From NCBI RefSeq assembly GCF_900177515.1, contig NZ_FXAK01000005.1:667001-731000 (forward strand): a stretch of 64,000 nt of DNA, given 5' to 3'. The DNA comes from Azospirillum oryzae (GTDB lineage: Bacteria > Pseudomonadota > Alphaproteobacteria > Azospirillales > Azospirillaceae). The notes beneath the pieces were generated by a model. The model did no database searches. It had not been told where the DNA came from and was given only the letters and a program-made list of their open reading frames with translations. A program made the position numbers and the translations under genes. Shown in pieces: positions 44,496-54,253 of this stretch; within the stretch, counting starts at the first letter, position 1; every line of letters begins with the position of its first letter.

Positions 44496-44572
44496 GCCGC
44501 GGATTCTGATCCGGCGGCCCTGACTTCGCGTATCACCAAAAATCACAAGGCAAAGGCGGAGGAGCCGCGGGG

Positions 44573-45499
44573 ATGGCGCGTTATCTTGTTACCGGCGGCT
44601 GCGGCTTCATCGGCTCGCACCTGATCGAGCGGCTGCTGGCGGCCGGACACGAGGTGCGGGTGCTCGACGACCTGTCGACCGGCAAGCGCGAGAACCTGCC
44701 GGACGGCGTGGCGGTCACCGTCGGCGATGTGGCCGATCCTGCCGCGGTGGAGGGAGCGATGGCCGGCGTTGACGGCTGCTTCCATCTGGCCGCAGTCGCT
44801 TCCGTTGACCGCTCGCGCGAAGCGTGGCTGGAAACCCACCATGCCAACCTGTCCGGCACCATCGCCGTCTTCGACGCCGCCCGCCGCGCCAACCCGGCCG
44901 GTCCCGTCCCGGTGGTCTACGCCTCCTCCGCCGCCGTCTATGGCGACAACCCCAACATGCCGCTGACCGAGGATGCGGCGACCCGCCCGCTGTCGGCCTA
45001 TGGCGCCGACAAGCTGGGCTGCGAGCTGCATGCGCGGGTGGCTGATGGCGTCCACGGCGTGCCCACCGCCGGTTTCCGCTTCTTCAACGTCTATGGCCCG
45101 CGCCAGGACCCGAAGTCGCCCTATTCCGGCGTCATCTCCATCTTCGCCGGCAAGATCGCCCGGGGGGAGTCGATCACCATCAACGGCGACGGCGAGCAGG
45201 TGCGGGATTTTATTTTTGTAAAGGATCTGGTGCGATACCTGACCGCGGCGATGGGACATCCGCAGTCCGGCGCGCCCGTCTACAACGTCTGCACCGGCCG
45301 TCCGACCTCGGTCAACCGGCTGGCGGAGGTTCTGGCGGAGCTGTCGGGCCGGCTGCTCGACCGGCGCCATGGTCCGGCGCGGCCGGGCGACATCCGGGTG
45401 TCGATCGGCGATCCGTCGCGACTGGTCGCCGCCTTCGGGATGAGCTGCGACACGCCGCTGGAGGACGGGCTGCGCCAGACGCTGGCGTGGCTTGGCTGA
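44573..45499 (+). CDS. NAD-dependent UDP-sugar epimerase, PelX-like
   Basis: A 308-residue extended SDR epimerase: NAD-binding LVTGGCGFIGSHLIERLL, then YASSAAVYGDN and the catalytic pair in SAYGADKLGCE (YxxxK), FFNVYGPRQDP and RDFIFVKDLV. This is the UDP-glucose/UDP-N-acetylglucosamine 4-epimerase class. Its place directly before pelA suggests that it makes UDP-GalNAc for the Pel polysaccharide, the role described for PelX in pseudomonads. Its last base is 33 bp before the hydrolase gene. Confidence 0.85.
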   Translation: MARYLVTGGCGFIGSHLIERLLAAGHEVRVLDDLSTGKRENLPDGVAVTVGDVADPAAVEGAMAGVDGCFHLAAVASVDRSREAWLETHHANLSGTIAVFDAARRANPAGPVPVVYASSAAVYGDNPNMPLTEDAATRPLSAYGADKLGCELHARVADGVHGVPTAGFRFFNVYGPRQDPKSPYSGVISIFAGKIARGESITINGDGEQVRDFIFVKDLVRYLTAAMGHPQSGAPVYNVCTGRPTSVNRLAEVLAELSGRLLDRRHGPARPGDIRVSIGDPSRLVAAFGMSCDTPLEDGLRQTLAWLG

Positions 45500-45532
45500 G
45501 CAAGAGAGCGTTGAGCAAAGGATAGGGGTGGC

Positions 45533-46423
45533 GTGACCGGTGGTTTGATCGGGCGGCGGGCTGTCGCCGGAGGGCTGATGTCGGGTGCGGCGCTGCTGGC
45601 GCTGCCCAACAGGCCCCTGCAGGCCGCCGATGCCGGCCAAATTACCGCTGCATCCGATCCCTGGGCGGTCTATTACGCCGACGCGGCCCCGCTGTCGGCC
45701 TTCCAGCCCTACCGGCTTCTGGTGCTGGACAGCAGGACCCGTCCGCCGCTGTCGCCGCTGGCCGACCGCGGCAAGATTCTGCTCGGCTATCTCAGCGTGG
45801 GGGAGGTGGAGACGCACCGCCCCTGGTTCGACCGGGTGAAGGGCTGGGGAATCCTCGACCAGGAAAACCCCAACTGGCCCGGCAGCTTCTATGTCGACCT
45901 GCGCGACCGCCGCTGGGTCAAGCTGGTGGTGGAGGAACTGGTCCCCGCCATCCTGCGCCAGGGTTTCCACGGCGTCTTCCTCGACACGCTCGACAACCCG
46001 CCGCATCTGGAACGCACCGACGCCAAGCGCTGGCGCGGCATGACCGACGCCGCGGCGGCGCTGGTGCGCGCCATCCGCCGCAACTGGCCCGACATCGGCC
46101 TGATGCAGAACCGCGGCTACGAAATCCTGCCGCAGACCGCCCCGCTGCTGTCCCATGTGCTGGGCGAGAGCGTCTATGCCGGCTGGGACTTCGCCGCCAA
46201 ACGCCCACACCGCCAGAGCGCCGAGGATTACCGGTTCCAGGTGGAGGCGCTGAAGGTCGCCGGGGCGCTGAATCCGCGGCTGTCCATCCATACCCTGGAT
46301 TACTGGGATCCTACCGACGCGGCTGGCGTCAGGGCGATCTACGACCTGCAGCGCGCCAACGGCTTCTCCCCCTACGTCTCGACGGTCGAACTCGACCGCC
46401 TGATCCCGGAGCCGCCGCGGTGA
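45533..46423 (+). CDS. pelA: PelA N-terminal half: GH114/GH166-type endo-alpha-1,4-galactosaminidase
   Basis: A 296-residue exported glycoside hydrolase. The N-terminus has a twin-Arg-like signal (GRRAVAGGLMSGAALLALP). The catalytic domain resembles the hydrolase part of PelA: VYYADAAPLSAFQPYRLLVL, LLGYLSVGEVETHRPWF, GVFLDTLDNP and VLGESVYAGWDF, with the likely catalytic Glu at residue 212. In the classical protein this domain and the deacetylase form one chain of about 950 residues. Here they are separate genes, with a palindromic repeat between them. It starts with GTG after a purine-rich AGGGGTGG. Confidence 0.85.
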   Translation: MTGGLIGRRAVAGGLMSGAALLALPNRPLQAADAGQITAASDPWAVYYADAAPLSAFQPYRLLVLDSRTRPPLSPLADRGKILLGYLSVGEVETHRPWFDRVKGWGILDQENPNWPGSFYVDLRDRRWVKLVVEELVPAILRQGFHGVFLDTLDNPPHLERTDAKRWRGMTDAAAALVRAIRRNWPDIGLMQNRGYEILPQTAPLLSHVLGESVYAGWDFAAKRPHRQSAEDYRFQVEALKVAGALNPRLSIHTLDYWDPTDAAGVRAIYDLQRANGFSPYVSTVELDRLIPEPPR

Positions 46424-46442
46424 GGGGCTTTATACAACGCAT

Positions 46443-46570
46443 GACGAGATCCCCTCTCCCCCCGGGGAGAGGGTTATGGTGAGGGGGTCGCGCGGCGTGG
46501 ATTCTCGGAATAGGCACGCTGTGCATCCCCCTCACCCCGACCCTCTCCCCGGGGGGGAGAGGGAGATCTT
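46443..46570. repeat. Palindromic repeat copy D, between the pelA halves
   Basis: Left arm ATCCCCTCTCCCCCCGGGGA (46448-46473) and right arm ACCCTCTCCCCGGGGGGGAG (46541-46564) enclose a roughly 65-bp core. Translated in the pelA2 frame the right arm reads PHPDPLPGGERE. The left arm's GGAGAGGG is the only plausible ribosome site for the downstream gene. Confidence 0.85.
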
Positions 46571-48860
46571 CCCGGGTTGGAGCAAGTGCGCATTAAAGGC
46601 AGCAGCCCTCGCCCTCGGCCTGCTCCTGCCCGCCATGGTCCTTCCCGCCCTCGCCGCCAGTTCGCCCGTGCCAGCCGCCACGGCCCAGCAGACGGTGCCG
46701 CGCACCATCCTGGCGCTGGTCGACCTGCGCGAGGAAAGCACGATCCGCCTCAGCCGCATCCACACGATGGTGGAACTGCCGCTGAACCATCTCGGCCTGT
46801 CGGTCGTCTACTGGAACGTCGCCGACGGGCTGCCCGACCTGTCGCGCTATCCCGACCTGCGCGGCGTCGTCACCTGGTTCGCGGGGGAGCCTTTCACCGA
46901 CGTCGGCGCCTACATCGCCTGGGCCGGCAAAGCGATGGACCGCGGCGTCCGTTTCGCCGTGCTTGGCCAGTCGGGGGTGCGGCTGGAGCGCGGCGGCAAG
47001 CCGGTGCCGCTGGCGCTGTCCAACCGCTTCTTCGCCCGCTTCGGGCTGCGCGACGACGACGGCTATTCCGACCTGACCTACAAATCCAAGCCGGTCCTGG
47101 CCGACGGGATGATCGGCTTCGAACGGCCGCTATCGGGGGTGCTGCCGGGCTATCCGCTGTTCCGCAAGACCGACGGGCGCTTCGCCTCCCATCTGGTGAT
47201 GCGGCGCGGCGACGACCCGGCGAGCGACAGCCATCTGGTGGTCACCGGCCCGGCCGGCGGTCTGGTGACCGATGGCTACAGCCGCTATTTCGACGCCGAG
47301 TTCAACCGCCGGCAATGGATCGTCGATCCCTTCGCCTTCTTCCGCGACAGCTTCGCCACCGACGACCTGCCGAAGCCCGACGTCACCACCCTGTCGGGCC
47401 GGCGCATCTATTTCAGCCACATCGACGGCGACGGCTGGCGCAACGTGACGGAGGTGGCCCCCTATGCCGCCCGCCGCGTGCTGTCCGCCGACATGGTGCG
47501 CACCGCCGCCATCGAGCCGTTTCCCGACCTGCCGGTCAGCGTCGCCCCCATCGTCGGCGACCTCGACCCGACCTGGAAAGGCACGCCGGAGTCGCTGGAA
47601 GCCGCGAAGAAGCTGTTCGCCCTGCCGCAGGTGGAGCCCTCCAGCCACACCTGGACCCACCCCTTCCAATGGTCCTTCTTCAAGGATTACAGCCGGCAGA
47701 ACGAGGCGCCCTTCCTCAACCGCGACAGCAGCTACCGCCCCGGCAAGGCCGACGAGCATGCGGCGGAGGAGGCGGGGGAGGTGTCGGACATCGGCCGTTA
47801 CGCCGTACCGCGCGCCTATCTGCAGCAGCCCTTCGACCTCGATCAGGAGATCGCCGGCGCGCTGGATTACTTCACCCGGCTGGCCCCGGCCGGAAAGCGG
47901 GCGGTGCTGGTGCAATGGTCGGGCGACACCTCGCCGTTCGAGGCGGCGCTGGCCGCGGTGCGCAAGGCGGGCGGGGTCAACATCAACGGCGGCGACGCCC
48001 GTTTCGACGCCGATTTTCCTTCCATCACCGGCCTGCCGCCCATCGGCCTGCCGGTGGGGGCGGAGCGTCAGATCTACGCCGCCGGCAGCAACGAGAACAC
48101 CTATACCGAGCTGTGGACCGGCCGCTTCTACGGCTACCGCAATCTGATCAACACGATGCGGCACGCCGGCAGCCCGATCCGGCTGAAGCCCTTCAACGTC
48201 TACTACCACATGTATAGCGGCCAGAAGGCGGCCAGCCTGAACGCGCTGGTTTCGGTGCTGACCGCCGCCCGCGGGCAGGAACTGGCGCCGGTCGCCGCCT
48301 CCACCTACGCCCGCATCGCCGAGGGCTTCTACACCACCCGGTTCGAGCCGTTAGAGGGTGGATCGGACGGCGGGCGGCGCTGGCGCGTGCGTGACCGCGG
48401 GGCGCTGAACACGCTGCGCTTCGACCATGCCAGCACTAGCGCGGTCGATTTCGCCCGGTCCAGCGGCGTGCTGGGCCAGCGCCACAGCCAGGGCGGCCTC
48501 TATGTCGCGCTCGACCCGGCGGCGGCGGAGCCGGTGGTGGCGCTGACGGAGACCGACCGCGCCGACCGCGACCCGCTCGCAGCTACGCCCTATCTGGTCC
48601 AGGGGCGCTGGACCTTTTCCGCCCTTGCCGCGGACGGGCAGGGCTTCCGCGTCGCCGCCACCGGCTATGGCGAGGGCGCGATGGTCTGGCATGTGCCGCG
48701 CCCCGGCCGCTGGACGATCACGGCGGAGCGCGACGGAAGCCGGCTGTGGTCGGGCAGCGCCGATGCGGATGCAGACGGCCGGCTGGCGCTGACGGTGCCG
48801 GTGTCCGCCATCGCGCCGCTGCTGCTGCGGCTTCGCCCGGCCGAAGCCACGGCGGGGTAG
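46476..48860 (+). CDS. PelA C-terminal half: polysaccharide deacetylase
   Basis: A roughly 794-residue exported protein matching the rest of PelA. A hydrophobic signal (KAAALALGLLLPAMVLPALA) is followed by a Rossmann-like region, then the deacetylase with FSHIDGDGWRN (metal His-Asp motif, about residue 315) and SSHTWTHPFQW (about residue 391), and a C-terminal beta-jelly-roll-like part. It should remove acetyl groups from Pel, making it cationic. All in-frame start codons (46476, 46479, 46497, 46521) lie inside the repeat, so the first 20-30 residues, which contain PHPDPLPGGERE, are repeat-encoded. 46476 or 46479 is preferred, after GGAGAGGG. Confidence 0.82.
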   Translation: MVRGSRGVDSRNRHAVHPPHPDPLPGGEREIFPGWSKCALKAAALALGLLLPAMVLPALAASSPVPAATAQQTVPRTILALVDLREESTIRLSRIHTMVELPLNHLGLSVVYWNVADGLPDLSRYPDLRGVVTWFAGEPFTDVGAYIAWAGKAMDRGVRFAVLGQSGVRLERGGKPVPLALSNRFFARFGLRDDDGYSDLTYKSKPVLADGMIGFERPLSGVLPGYPLFRKTDGRFASHLVMRRGDDPASDSHLVVTGPAGGLVTDGYSRYFDAEFNRRQWIVDPFAFFRDSFATDDLPKPDVTTLSGRRIYFSHIDGDGWRNVTEVAPYAARRVLSADMVRTAAIEPFPDLPVSVAPIVGDLDPTWKGTPESLEAAKKLFALPQVEPSSHTWTHPFQWSFFKDYSRQNEAPFLNRDSSYRPGKADEHAAEEAGEVSDIGRYAVPRAYLQQPFDLDQEIAGALDYFTRLAPAGKRAVLVQWSGDTSPFEAALAAVRKAGGVNINGGDARFDADFPSITGLPPIGLPVGAERQIYAAGSNENTYTELWTGRFYGYRNLINTMRHAGSPIRLKPFNVYYHMYSGQKAASLNALVSVLTAARGQELAPVAASTYARIAEGFYTTRFEPLEGGSDGGRRWRVRDRGALNTLRFDHASTSAVDFARSSGVLGQRHSQGGLYVALDPAAAEPVVALTETDRADRDPLAATPYLVQGRWTFSALAADGQGFRVAATGYGEGAMVWHVPRPGRWTITAERDGSRLWSGSADADADGRLALTVPVSAIAPLLLRLRPAEATAG

Positions 48861-48867
48861 GGCGGCG

Positions 48868-51846
48868 ATGCGCGCGAACATCCTCGTCGTCCTGCTGGTG
48901 CTGCTCGTGGGCATCGGCGCCAGCCTGCTGCTGATCCCGCACAGCGGCGAGCTTGCGCTGCAGAAGTTCCGCGATCGTGATTATGACAGCGCCCGCGCGG
49001 TCTACGAGCAGCGCTACGCCGCCGGCGACCGCAGCGGCACCACGGTGATGCCGCTGACCCGGCTGTCGCTGGCCCAGGGCGACGTCGACCGCGCCATCGC
49101 CCTGACCGAGGAATTCGTCGCTGCCGAGCCGTCTTCCGTCGAGGCGCGGGAGTTGCTGAACCGCCTCTACCAGGATGCGCAGCGTCCCGGCGACTATCTG
49201 GAAAACCTGAAGGCCCTGGCGGAGCTGCGCCACAGCGCCGACCTGTTCCGCGACCTCGCCTATGCCGCCGGCTTCCGCAACCGCATGGCGCTGAAGGTTG
49301 AGGCGCTGGCCCGCTACTGCGCCCTGCGTCCCGAGGATGCCGAGGCTCCGCAGGAACTGGCGGCGCTGCTGGCGGCGCGCGGCGACCATGCCGGCGCGGT
49401 GGACTGGCTCCTGCGCGCCGACGACCGCGCCAAGGGCGAGATGCAGCCCGACAGCCGCGAATTGCTGATGAGCCTTCTGATCGACCTCGACCGCGAGGAG
49501 GAGGCGTTCGACCGCGCCCGGCGCTGGCTGGGCGAGAACCCCACAGTTGCCGACATGATCGGTCTGGCCAGCCAGCTTGCCGCGGCGTCCCGCCCCGACC
49601 TCGCCCTGCGGCTGATCGAACCGCAGGTGAAGGGGCGCAATCCTGTGCTGGCGCTGGAGTGGACCTACATCGACCTGTTGATCGCCGCCGACCGCCGGGA
49701 GGAGGCGCGGACCCGCCTGTCGGCGCTGCCCGGCCCGGTCGAGGATGTCCAGTTCGGCCGGCTGATGGCGCTGGAGGTGAATGCCGGCATGCTCCCTGCG
49801 GCGCTGACGGCGACCAAGGGGCGCGACCTGCATCTGGTTCCCGGCTGGGTTCTCGCCGGGTTGGCGGAAGGCGCATTGCGCGACGGCGACCGCAGCTTTC
49901 CCGACCGTCTCTATCGCGAGTTGGGCGACGAATTCCTGGACGATTACCCGCTGCTGGCCGCCAACATCGCGCTCGGCCGCGGCGACCCAGCCGCCGCGGC
50001 GGGCTGGGCGGAGCGCGGCCTTGCCGGCGGCGCGCTCACTCCCGGCGACCAGTTGGCGGCCATCCGCATCCTCGACCGTGCCGGGCGCCATGGCGCGGCA
50101 ATCGCCGCCTTCGGCCGGCTGCCGCTATCCGGCGCCATTCCCGACGAGCAGTTGGAGGAGCTTGCCGCCCTGTTCATCGACCTCGACCGCGCCCCGGCCG
50201 GGCTTTCCTGGTTCGAGACGCGGAGGCAGGCCACGCCGTCGCCGGCCGCCGCGCAGGGCTGGGCGCGCTTGGCCGCCAAGGCCGGCGATCCCGCCGCCGT
50301 CGCCGCGTGGCTGGCCGGACAGCCCAAGCTGCCGCTCGGCCTGTTGCAGGACATCGCCGGCAGCGCCGCCGAACGTGTCGCCGACTCTCCCGCCGCGGCG
50401 GCGCTGGCCCTTGCCGCCTCGCAGTGCGCCTTTGCGCTCGACCCGTCGCCGCGCAGCCGTCTGGCCCTCGCCAACGCCCTGACCGCCACCGGCAAGCCGG
50501 CGGAGGCGCTGCCGCTGCTGTCCCCCCTGCTTGCCGACGGCGGCACGGAGGTGGAGGCCGCCTATATCGCCGCCCTGGCCGGCGCCGGCCGCTCGGAGGA
50601 GCTGACCCGTCACCTGACCGTCAAGCTGGCGAAGGGCAACCTGTCCGATGCCGAACAGCAGGCCATCGTCACCATGCTGCTGGACCACAAGGCCTACCGC
50701 GCGGCGCTGCCCCTGCTGCGCGGCTGGGCGGAGAGCCAGGGCGGTGACTGGCTCGGTGTGTATGCCGATGCGGCGGCCAAGGCCAACGCGCTGCCCGACC
50801 TCGCCGCCCTGCTGCAGAGCCGGGTCGCTGCCGCCCCGCTGGCCGAGGCGGAGGAAGCGCTCTACCGCGACACGCTGACGAAACTGGGCCGCAAGGCCGA
50901 GCTGCGCCGCTATCTGCTGGCGCGCGCCACCGACGACCGTCTGCCTGCCGACAAACGGCGGGAACCGGTCTCCGCCCTGCTGGCGCTCGGCGACAAAACG
51001 GGGGCGGAGCAGGTTCTGCAGCGGCTGGCGGCGGGGCAGGGTCCGCAGAGCGAGGATTTCCGGCAGCTCGCCTATCTCTGGGGACCGCGCCCGCCTGCCG
51101 TCGGCCTGGACTGGATCGAGGCGCGGGCCAAGGCGGCGTCCAGCCCGGCCGAGCAGGCGGCATGGTATGACCGTCTCGCCGAGTATGGCGGCGGGCGCCG
51201 CGTCATCGCCGGGCTCGGCGGCCAAGGCGCCGCCCCGGCCCAGCCGGCGCTGAAAACCCCCTACATCGAGGCGCTGGCCGCGGCCGGCAAGGGCAAGGAA
51301 CTGGCCCAGGCCCTGCGCACCGCCGTGCCCGAGGAATCCGCCCCCGACCGTTTGCGCCGCTACGCCCGCCTCGCCGAGCAGACCGGGCAGCGCGCCGCCG
51401 CCGCCCAGGCCTGGACCGCCCTGCTGGCGCGCAAGCCCGAGGATGCCGATGCGCTGCGCCAGCTCGGCATGCTGGCCTATGACGAGAACCGCCTGGCCGA
51501 CGCCGAACGGCTGCTGCGCCGCTATGTCGCGACCGGCCCCGACGATTACGAGGCCTATTATTTCCTGGGAGAGGCGCTGACCGCGCTGAAACGCCCGACC
51601 GCGGCGGTTCCCTTCTACCGCACCGCCCTGTCCCAGCTGCGCCACCGTGCCGGCCGCGGCGACGCGGCGGTCCAGACGGAGGCCAATCTGCTGAACCGGC
51701 TGGGCAAGGTCGACGACGCCGTCGCGCTGTTCGAGACCTTGCGCAAGCGCCGCCCGGCCGACCGCCAACTGAGGGCCGACTACGCCTCGATGCTGATCGA
51801 AAACGGACGACTGCCGGAGGCCCGCCGTGTCCTGGCCCTTCCGTGA
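48868..51846 (+). CDS. pelB: PelB N-terminal half: membrane-anchored TPR protein
   Basis: A 992-residue protein with one N-terminal membrane helix (ILVVLLVLLVGIGASLLLI) and then many tetratricopeptide-like helix pairs, for example ARAVYEQRYAAGDRSGTT, LSLAQGDVDRAIALTEEFV and LRQLGMLAYDENRLADAERL. This matches the periplasmic TPR scaffold of PelB, which holds PelA and guides the polymer. The beta-barrel of PelB is encoded by the gene 184 bp further on. Start 7 bp after the deacetylase gene. Confidence 0.82.
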   Translation: MRANILVVLLVLLVGIGASLLLIPHSGELALQKFRDRDYDSARAVYEQRYAAGDRSGTTVMPLTRLSLAQGDVDRAIALTEEFVAAEPSSVEARELLNRLYQDAQRPGDYLENLKALAELRHSADLFRDLAYAAGFRNRMALKVEALARYCALRPEDAEAPQELAALLAARGDHAGAVDWLLRADDRAKGEMQPDSRELLMSLLIDLDREEEAFDRARRWLGENPTVADMIGLASQLAAASRPDLALRLIEPQVKGRNPVLALEWTYIDLLIAADRREEARTRLSALPGPVEDVQFGRLMALEVNAGMLPAALTATKGRDLHLVPGWVLAGLAEGALRDGDRSFPDRLYRELGDEFLDDYPLLAANIALGRGDPAAAAGWAERGLAGGALTPGDQLAAIRILDRAGRHGAAIAAFGRLPLSGAIPDEQLEELAALFIDLDRAPAGLSWFETRRQATPSPAAAQGWARLAAKAGDPAAVAAWLAGQPKLPLGLLQDIAGSAAERVADSPAAAALALAASQCAFALDPSPRSRLALANALTATGKPAEALPLLSPLLADGGTEVEAAYIAALAGAGRSEELTRHLTVKLAKGNLSDAEQQAIVTMLLDHKAYRAALPLLRGWAESQGGDWLGVYADAAAKANALPDLAALLQSRVAAAPLAEAEEALYRDTLTKLGRKAELRRYLLARATDDRLPADKRREPVSALLALGDKTGAEQVLQRLAAGQGPQSEDFRQLAYLWGPRPPAVGLDWIEARAKAASSPAEQAAWYDRLAEYGGGRRVIAGLGGQGAAPAQPALKTPYIEALAAAGKGKELAQALRTAVPEESAPDRLRRYARLAEQTGQRAAAAQAWTALLARKPEDADALRQLGMLAYDENRLADAERLLRRYVATGPDDYEAYYFLGEALTALKRPTAAVPFYRTALSQLRHRAGRGDAAVQTEANLLNRLGKVDDAVALFETLRKRRPADRQLRADYASMLIENGRLPEARRVLALP

Positions 51847-51869
51847 TCGCTTGCGCGCCTTTGCGGAGG

Positions 51870-52032
51870 ATATCCCTCTCCCGTCCCGGGAGAGGGAGGG
51901 GACCCGCGCCGAAGGCGCGGGGAGGGTGAGGGGGATTCCAAGAATCCTGAAGCGCATGGCTCCTTGCATCACCCCTCACCCTTCCCAAGCTTCGCTTGGG
52001 CCCCTTCCCTCTCCCGGGGCGGGAGAGGGAGT
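51870..52032. repeat. Palindromic repeat copy E, between the pelB halves
   Basis: Outer arms CCCTCTCCCGTCCCGGGAGA at 51872-51899 and CCCTCTCCCGGGGCGGGAGA at 52008-52028, core caagaatcctgaagcgcatg. It has the same orientation as copy B. Its right arm ends GGGAGAGGGA directly before the GTG start of the barrel gene, so the repeat provides the ribosome-binding site. Confidence 0.88.
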
Positions 52033-53566
52033 GATACGGCTCGCCCTCCTAACCCTCCTCCTCGCCGCCACCCCCGCCCACGCCCAAACCGCTGTCCAAC
52101 TGGAAGCCGTGCGCGAGGACCGCGCCGCCCGCTTCGCCCTGCATTGGCCCGGCCTGGTCGCCACCGAAAGCCAGCGCGACGGCCGCGAGCTGGTCCTGCG
52201 CTTCGACCGCCCGCTCGGCGACGTCGCGCTCGACCGCGTGCCGGAGCGGCTGGAGTCCTGGGTCGACAACATCCTCTACGGCTACGACAGCGTCGTCCTG
52301 GTGCTCGCCACCGGCGTCGAGGCGACGGTCGCGACCGATCCCACCGGCCTCACCGTCGCCCTGACCCGCGCCCCCGCCGCCGGCCCCAACCGCGAGGCCC
52401 AGGCTGCCGACCGTGCCGCCCGCCGGCGTCTGGACTATTTCCGCGCGCTGGCGCTGATGGAGGGCGGCGACGTCCGCCCGGCGCGGAGCCTGTTGCGCGA
52501 CCTGCTGGAACAGGACCCCAGCGACGCCCAGTCCACCGCCCTGCTGGCCCAGGCGGAGGAGCGGCTCGGCCGCTGGCGCGAGGCGATCCGGGCCTATGAT
52601 ACGGCGCTGGAGCTGACGCCCGACGAACCCTCCCTGGTGCAGGGCAAGGCGCTGCTGCTGCACGAGAATGCGGACCACAGCCGCCTCGACCTCGACTGGC
52701 AGAAGGTCCGCAACGCCGACATGCAGCGCATCGCCCGCTTCAGCGGCGTGCAGGACCTCGGCCGCTCCACCGCCTTCACCTGGAGCGTCGAGCGCCGCGA
52801 GGTCGACGTTGACGCCGCGCGCCGCGAAGACGGCCGGCTGGAGGCGTTCCACGGCGCCCGCTCCCGTCTGGAGGCGGCGCTGGTCCATGACTGGCCTGAG
52901 GCGGAGCGCTCTACCCTGTCGTTCTACGCCGCGCCGCGGACGCTGGGCGCCGGCTACACCCACGGCTGGCGCGGCGAGGAAACGGAGACCCGCGCCGGCT
53001 TCGCCTGGAGCGAGCCGAGCTTCGCCTTCCTTGAGGGCATCGTCGACGGCGGCCGCCGCGACCGCCTGTTCTTCCAGCATGAGGACCGGCTGTCCGACCG
53101 CTGGTTCCTGTCGCTGGGCGCCGGCTACAACCGCTATGGCCTTGCCGGCGAGGCCGATCTGGCGCGCAGCGCCACGGTGGAGGGATCGCTGCGCTACACG
53201 CTGAACGCCGCCGGGCCGCTGACCAGCGTCGCCTATGTGCTGGACGCCGAATATGTCGCCCACCGCGAGGAGCGGCAGGATTCGCTAGGCCAGCCTTATG
53301 TCCCGCTGCCGGCGGCGACGCGTGAGGTTCATGCGCTGCAGCTCAGCGCAGAGGACTATCTGACCGACTATGTCCGCTATGCGGCGCAAGTCGGCTACGC
53401 CTATGACCGGCGGGGCCGCAGCGGGCCGCAAGGATCGTTGTCCATCGGCTGGGAGCCCGCGGACAATATGGAGCTGAATTTCCGCGCCAGCCATGCCCGC
53501 TCCACCTCGCGCGGCACGGCCAGCGCGGTGAACAGCGCCGGCGTCAGTCTGGTCTGGCGTTATTGA
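52031..53566 (+). CDS. PelB C-terminal half: outer-membrane beta-barrel porin
   Basis: A 511-residue outer-membrane protein. The start GTG at 52031 gives a clean signal peptide (IRLALLTLLLAATPAHAQ). Residues about 120-210 keep TPR helices (LLRDLLEQDPSDAQSTALL), and the remainder alternates in beta-barrel fashion, ending GVSLVWRY with the terminal aromatic typical of barrels. It should form the Pel export pore. In classical PelB both halves are one chain of about 1190 residues. Confidence 0.82.
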   Translation: MIRLALLTLLLAATPAHAQTAVQLEAVREDRAARFALHWPGLVATESQRDGRELVLRFDRPLGDVALDRVPERLESWVDNILYGYDSVVLVLATGVEATVATDPTGLTVALTRAPAAGPNREAQAADRAARRRLDYFRALALMEGGDVRPARSLLRDLLEQDPSDAQSTALLAQAEERLGRWREAIRAYDTALELTPDEPSLVQGKALLLHENADHSRLDLDWQKVRNADMQRIARFSGVQDLGRSTAFTWSVERREVDVDAARREDGRLEAFHGARSRLEAALVHDWPEAERSTLSFYAAPRTLGAGYTHGWRGEETETRAGFAWSEPSFAFLEGIVDGGRRDRLFFQHEDRLSDRWFLSLGAGYNRYGLAGEADLARSATVEGSLRYTLNAAGPLTSVAYVLDAEYVAHREERQDSLGQPYVPLPAATREVHALQLSAEDYLTDYVRYAAQVGYAYDRRGRSGPQGSLSIGWEPADNMELNFRASHARSTSRGTASAVNSAGVSLVWRY

Positions 53567-53607
53567 CGGTGTGTCAACACTTTATGGTTAAAAAAGGTGG
53601 AATTGCG

Positions 53608-54240
53608 ATGCGGCGAAAGGGTGCGGGAATGATGGGCAAGGGTGTTCGGGCCGGTGGGGCGCTGCTGGCGGCGGGGCTGCTGCTGGCGGGCTGCAGCTTC
53701 GGCCGGATCAACAGCCGCGACTTCGCCCAGCCGGGCGCCGTGCTGCCGGCCGGCTCGACCGTCGCCGTCCTGCCCTTCGAGAATCTGACCAACCACCCCA
53801 ACGCCGGCCAGATCGCCGCCGACATCGTCTCCACCGAGCTTTACGGCGTCGAGGGCCTCCGCAGCATGGATGCGGCCCGCGTCCGCAGCCGCCTGTCCGC
53901 CGCCAAGCCCACCGGCGACGCCAGCGCCACCGCCGTGACCGATACGCCGGCCGATACCGTCCCGCTCGACGCCCAGGCCGCCGGCCGGACGCTGGGGGTG
54001 GACGCGGTGCTGACCGGCAGTGTGTCCGAATATGGTTACCAGCATGGCCTGCGCGAGGAGCCGGTGGTCGGCCTGAATGCCCGGCTGGTCCGCAGCTCCG
54101 ACGGCGCCGTTCTCTGGACCTCCAGCCAGTCGGAGGCCGGGCGCGGCTATTTCAGCCGCGACAGCGTCAACAACGTTGCCCAGCGCGTGGTGACGCGGAT
54201 GATCGACAGCCTGCGGCCGGTGGTCGCCGGCGATCGCTGA
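53608..54240 (+). CDS. pelC: PelC outer-membrane lipoprotein
   Basis: A 210-residue lipoprotein with lipobox LLLAGCSF and the FENLTNHPNAGQIAADIVSTE segment of a GNA1162/PelC-like fold. PelC forms a ring under the outer membrane that funnels polymer to the PelB pore. ATG at 53608 is preceded by AAAGGTGG; upstream in-frame ATG codons exist but would put extra residues before the signal. It begins 42 bp after the barrel gene. Confidence 0.85.
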   Translation: MRRKGAGMMGKGVRAGGALLAAGLLLAGCSFGRINSRDFAQPGAVLPAGSTVAVLPFENLTNHPNAGQIAADIVSTELYGVEGLRSMDAARVRSRLSAAKPTGDASATAVTDTPADTVPLDAQAAGRTLGVDAVLTGSVSEYGYQHGLREEPVVGLNARLVRSSDGAVLWTSSQSEAGRGYFSRDSVNNVAQRVVTRMIDSLRPVVAGDR

Positions 54241-54253
54241 GGCCCGGACCCGC

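Noticed and set aside
44496..44518. Hairpin GCCGCGGAT/ATCCGGCGGC after the response regulator as a terminator
   Set aside because: The stem has a bulge and there is no T run, so I do not call it a terminator.
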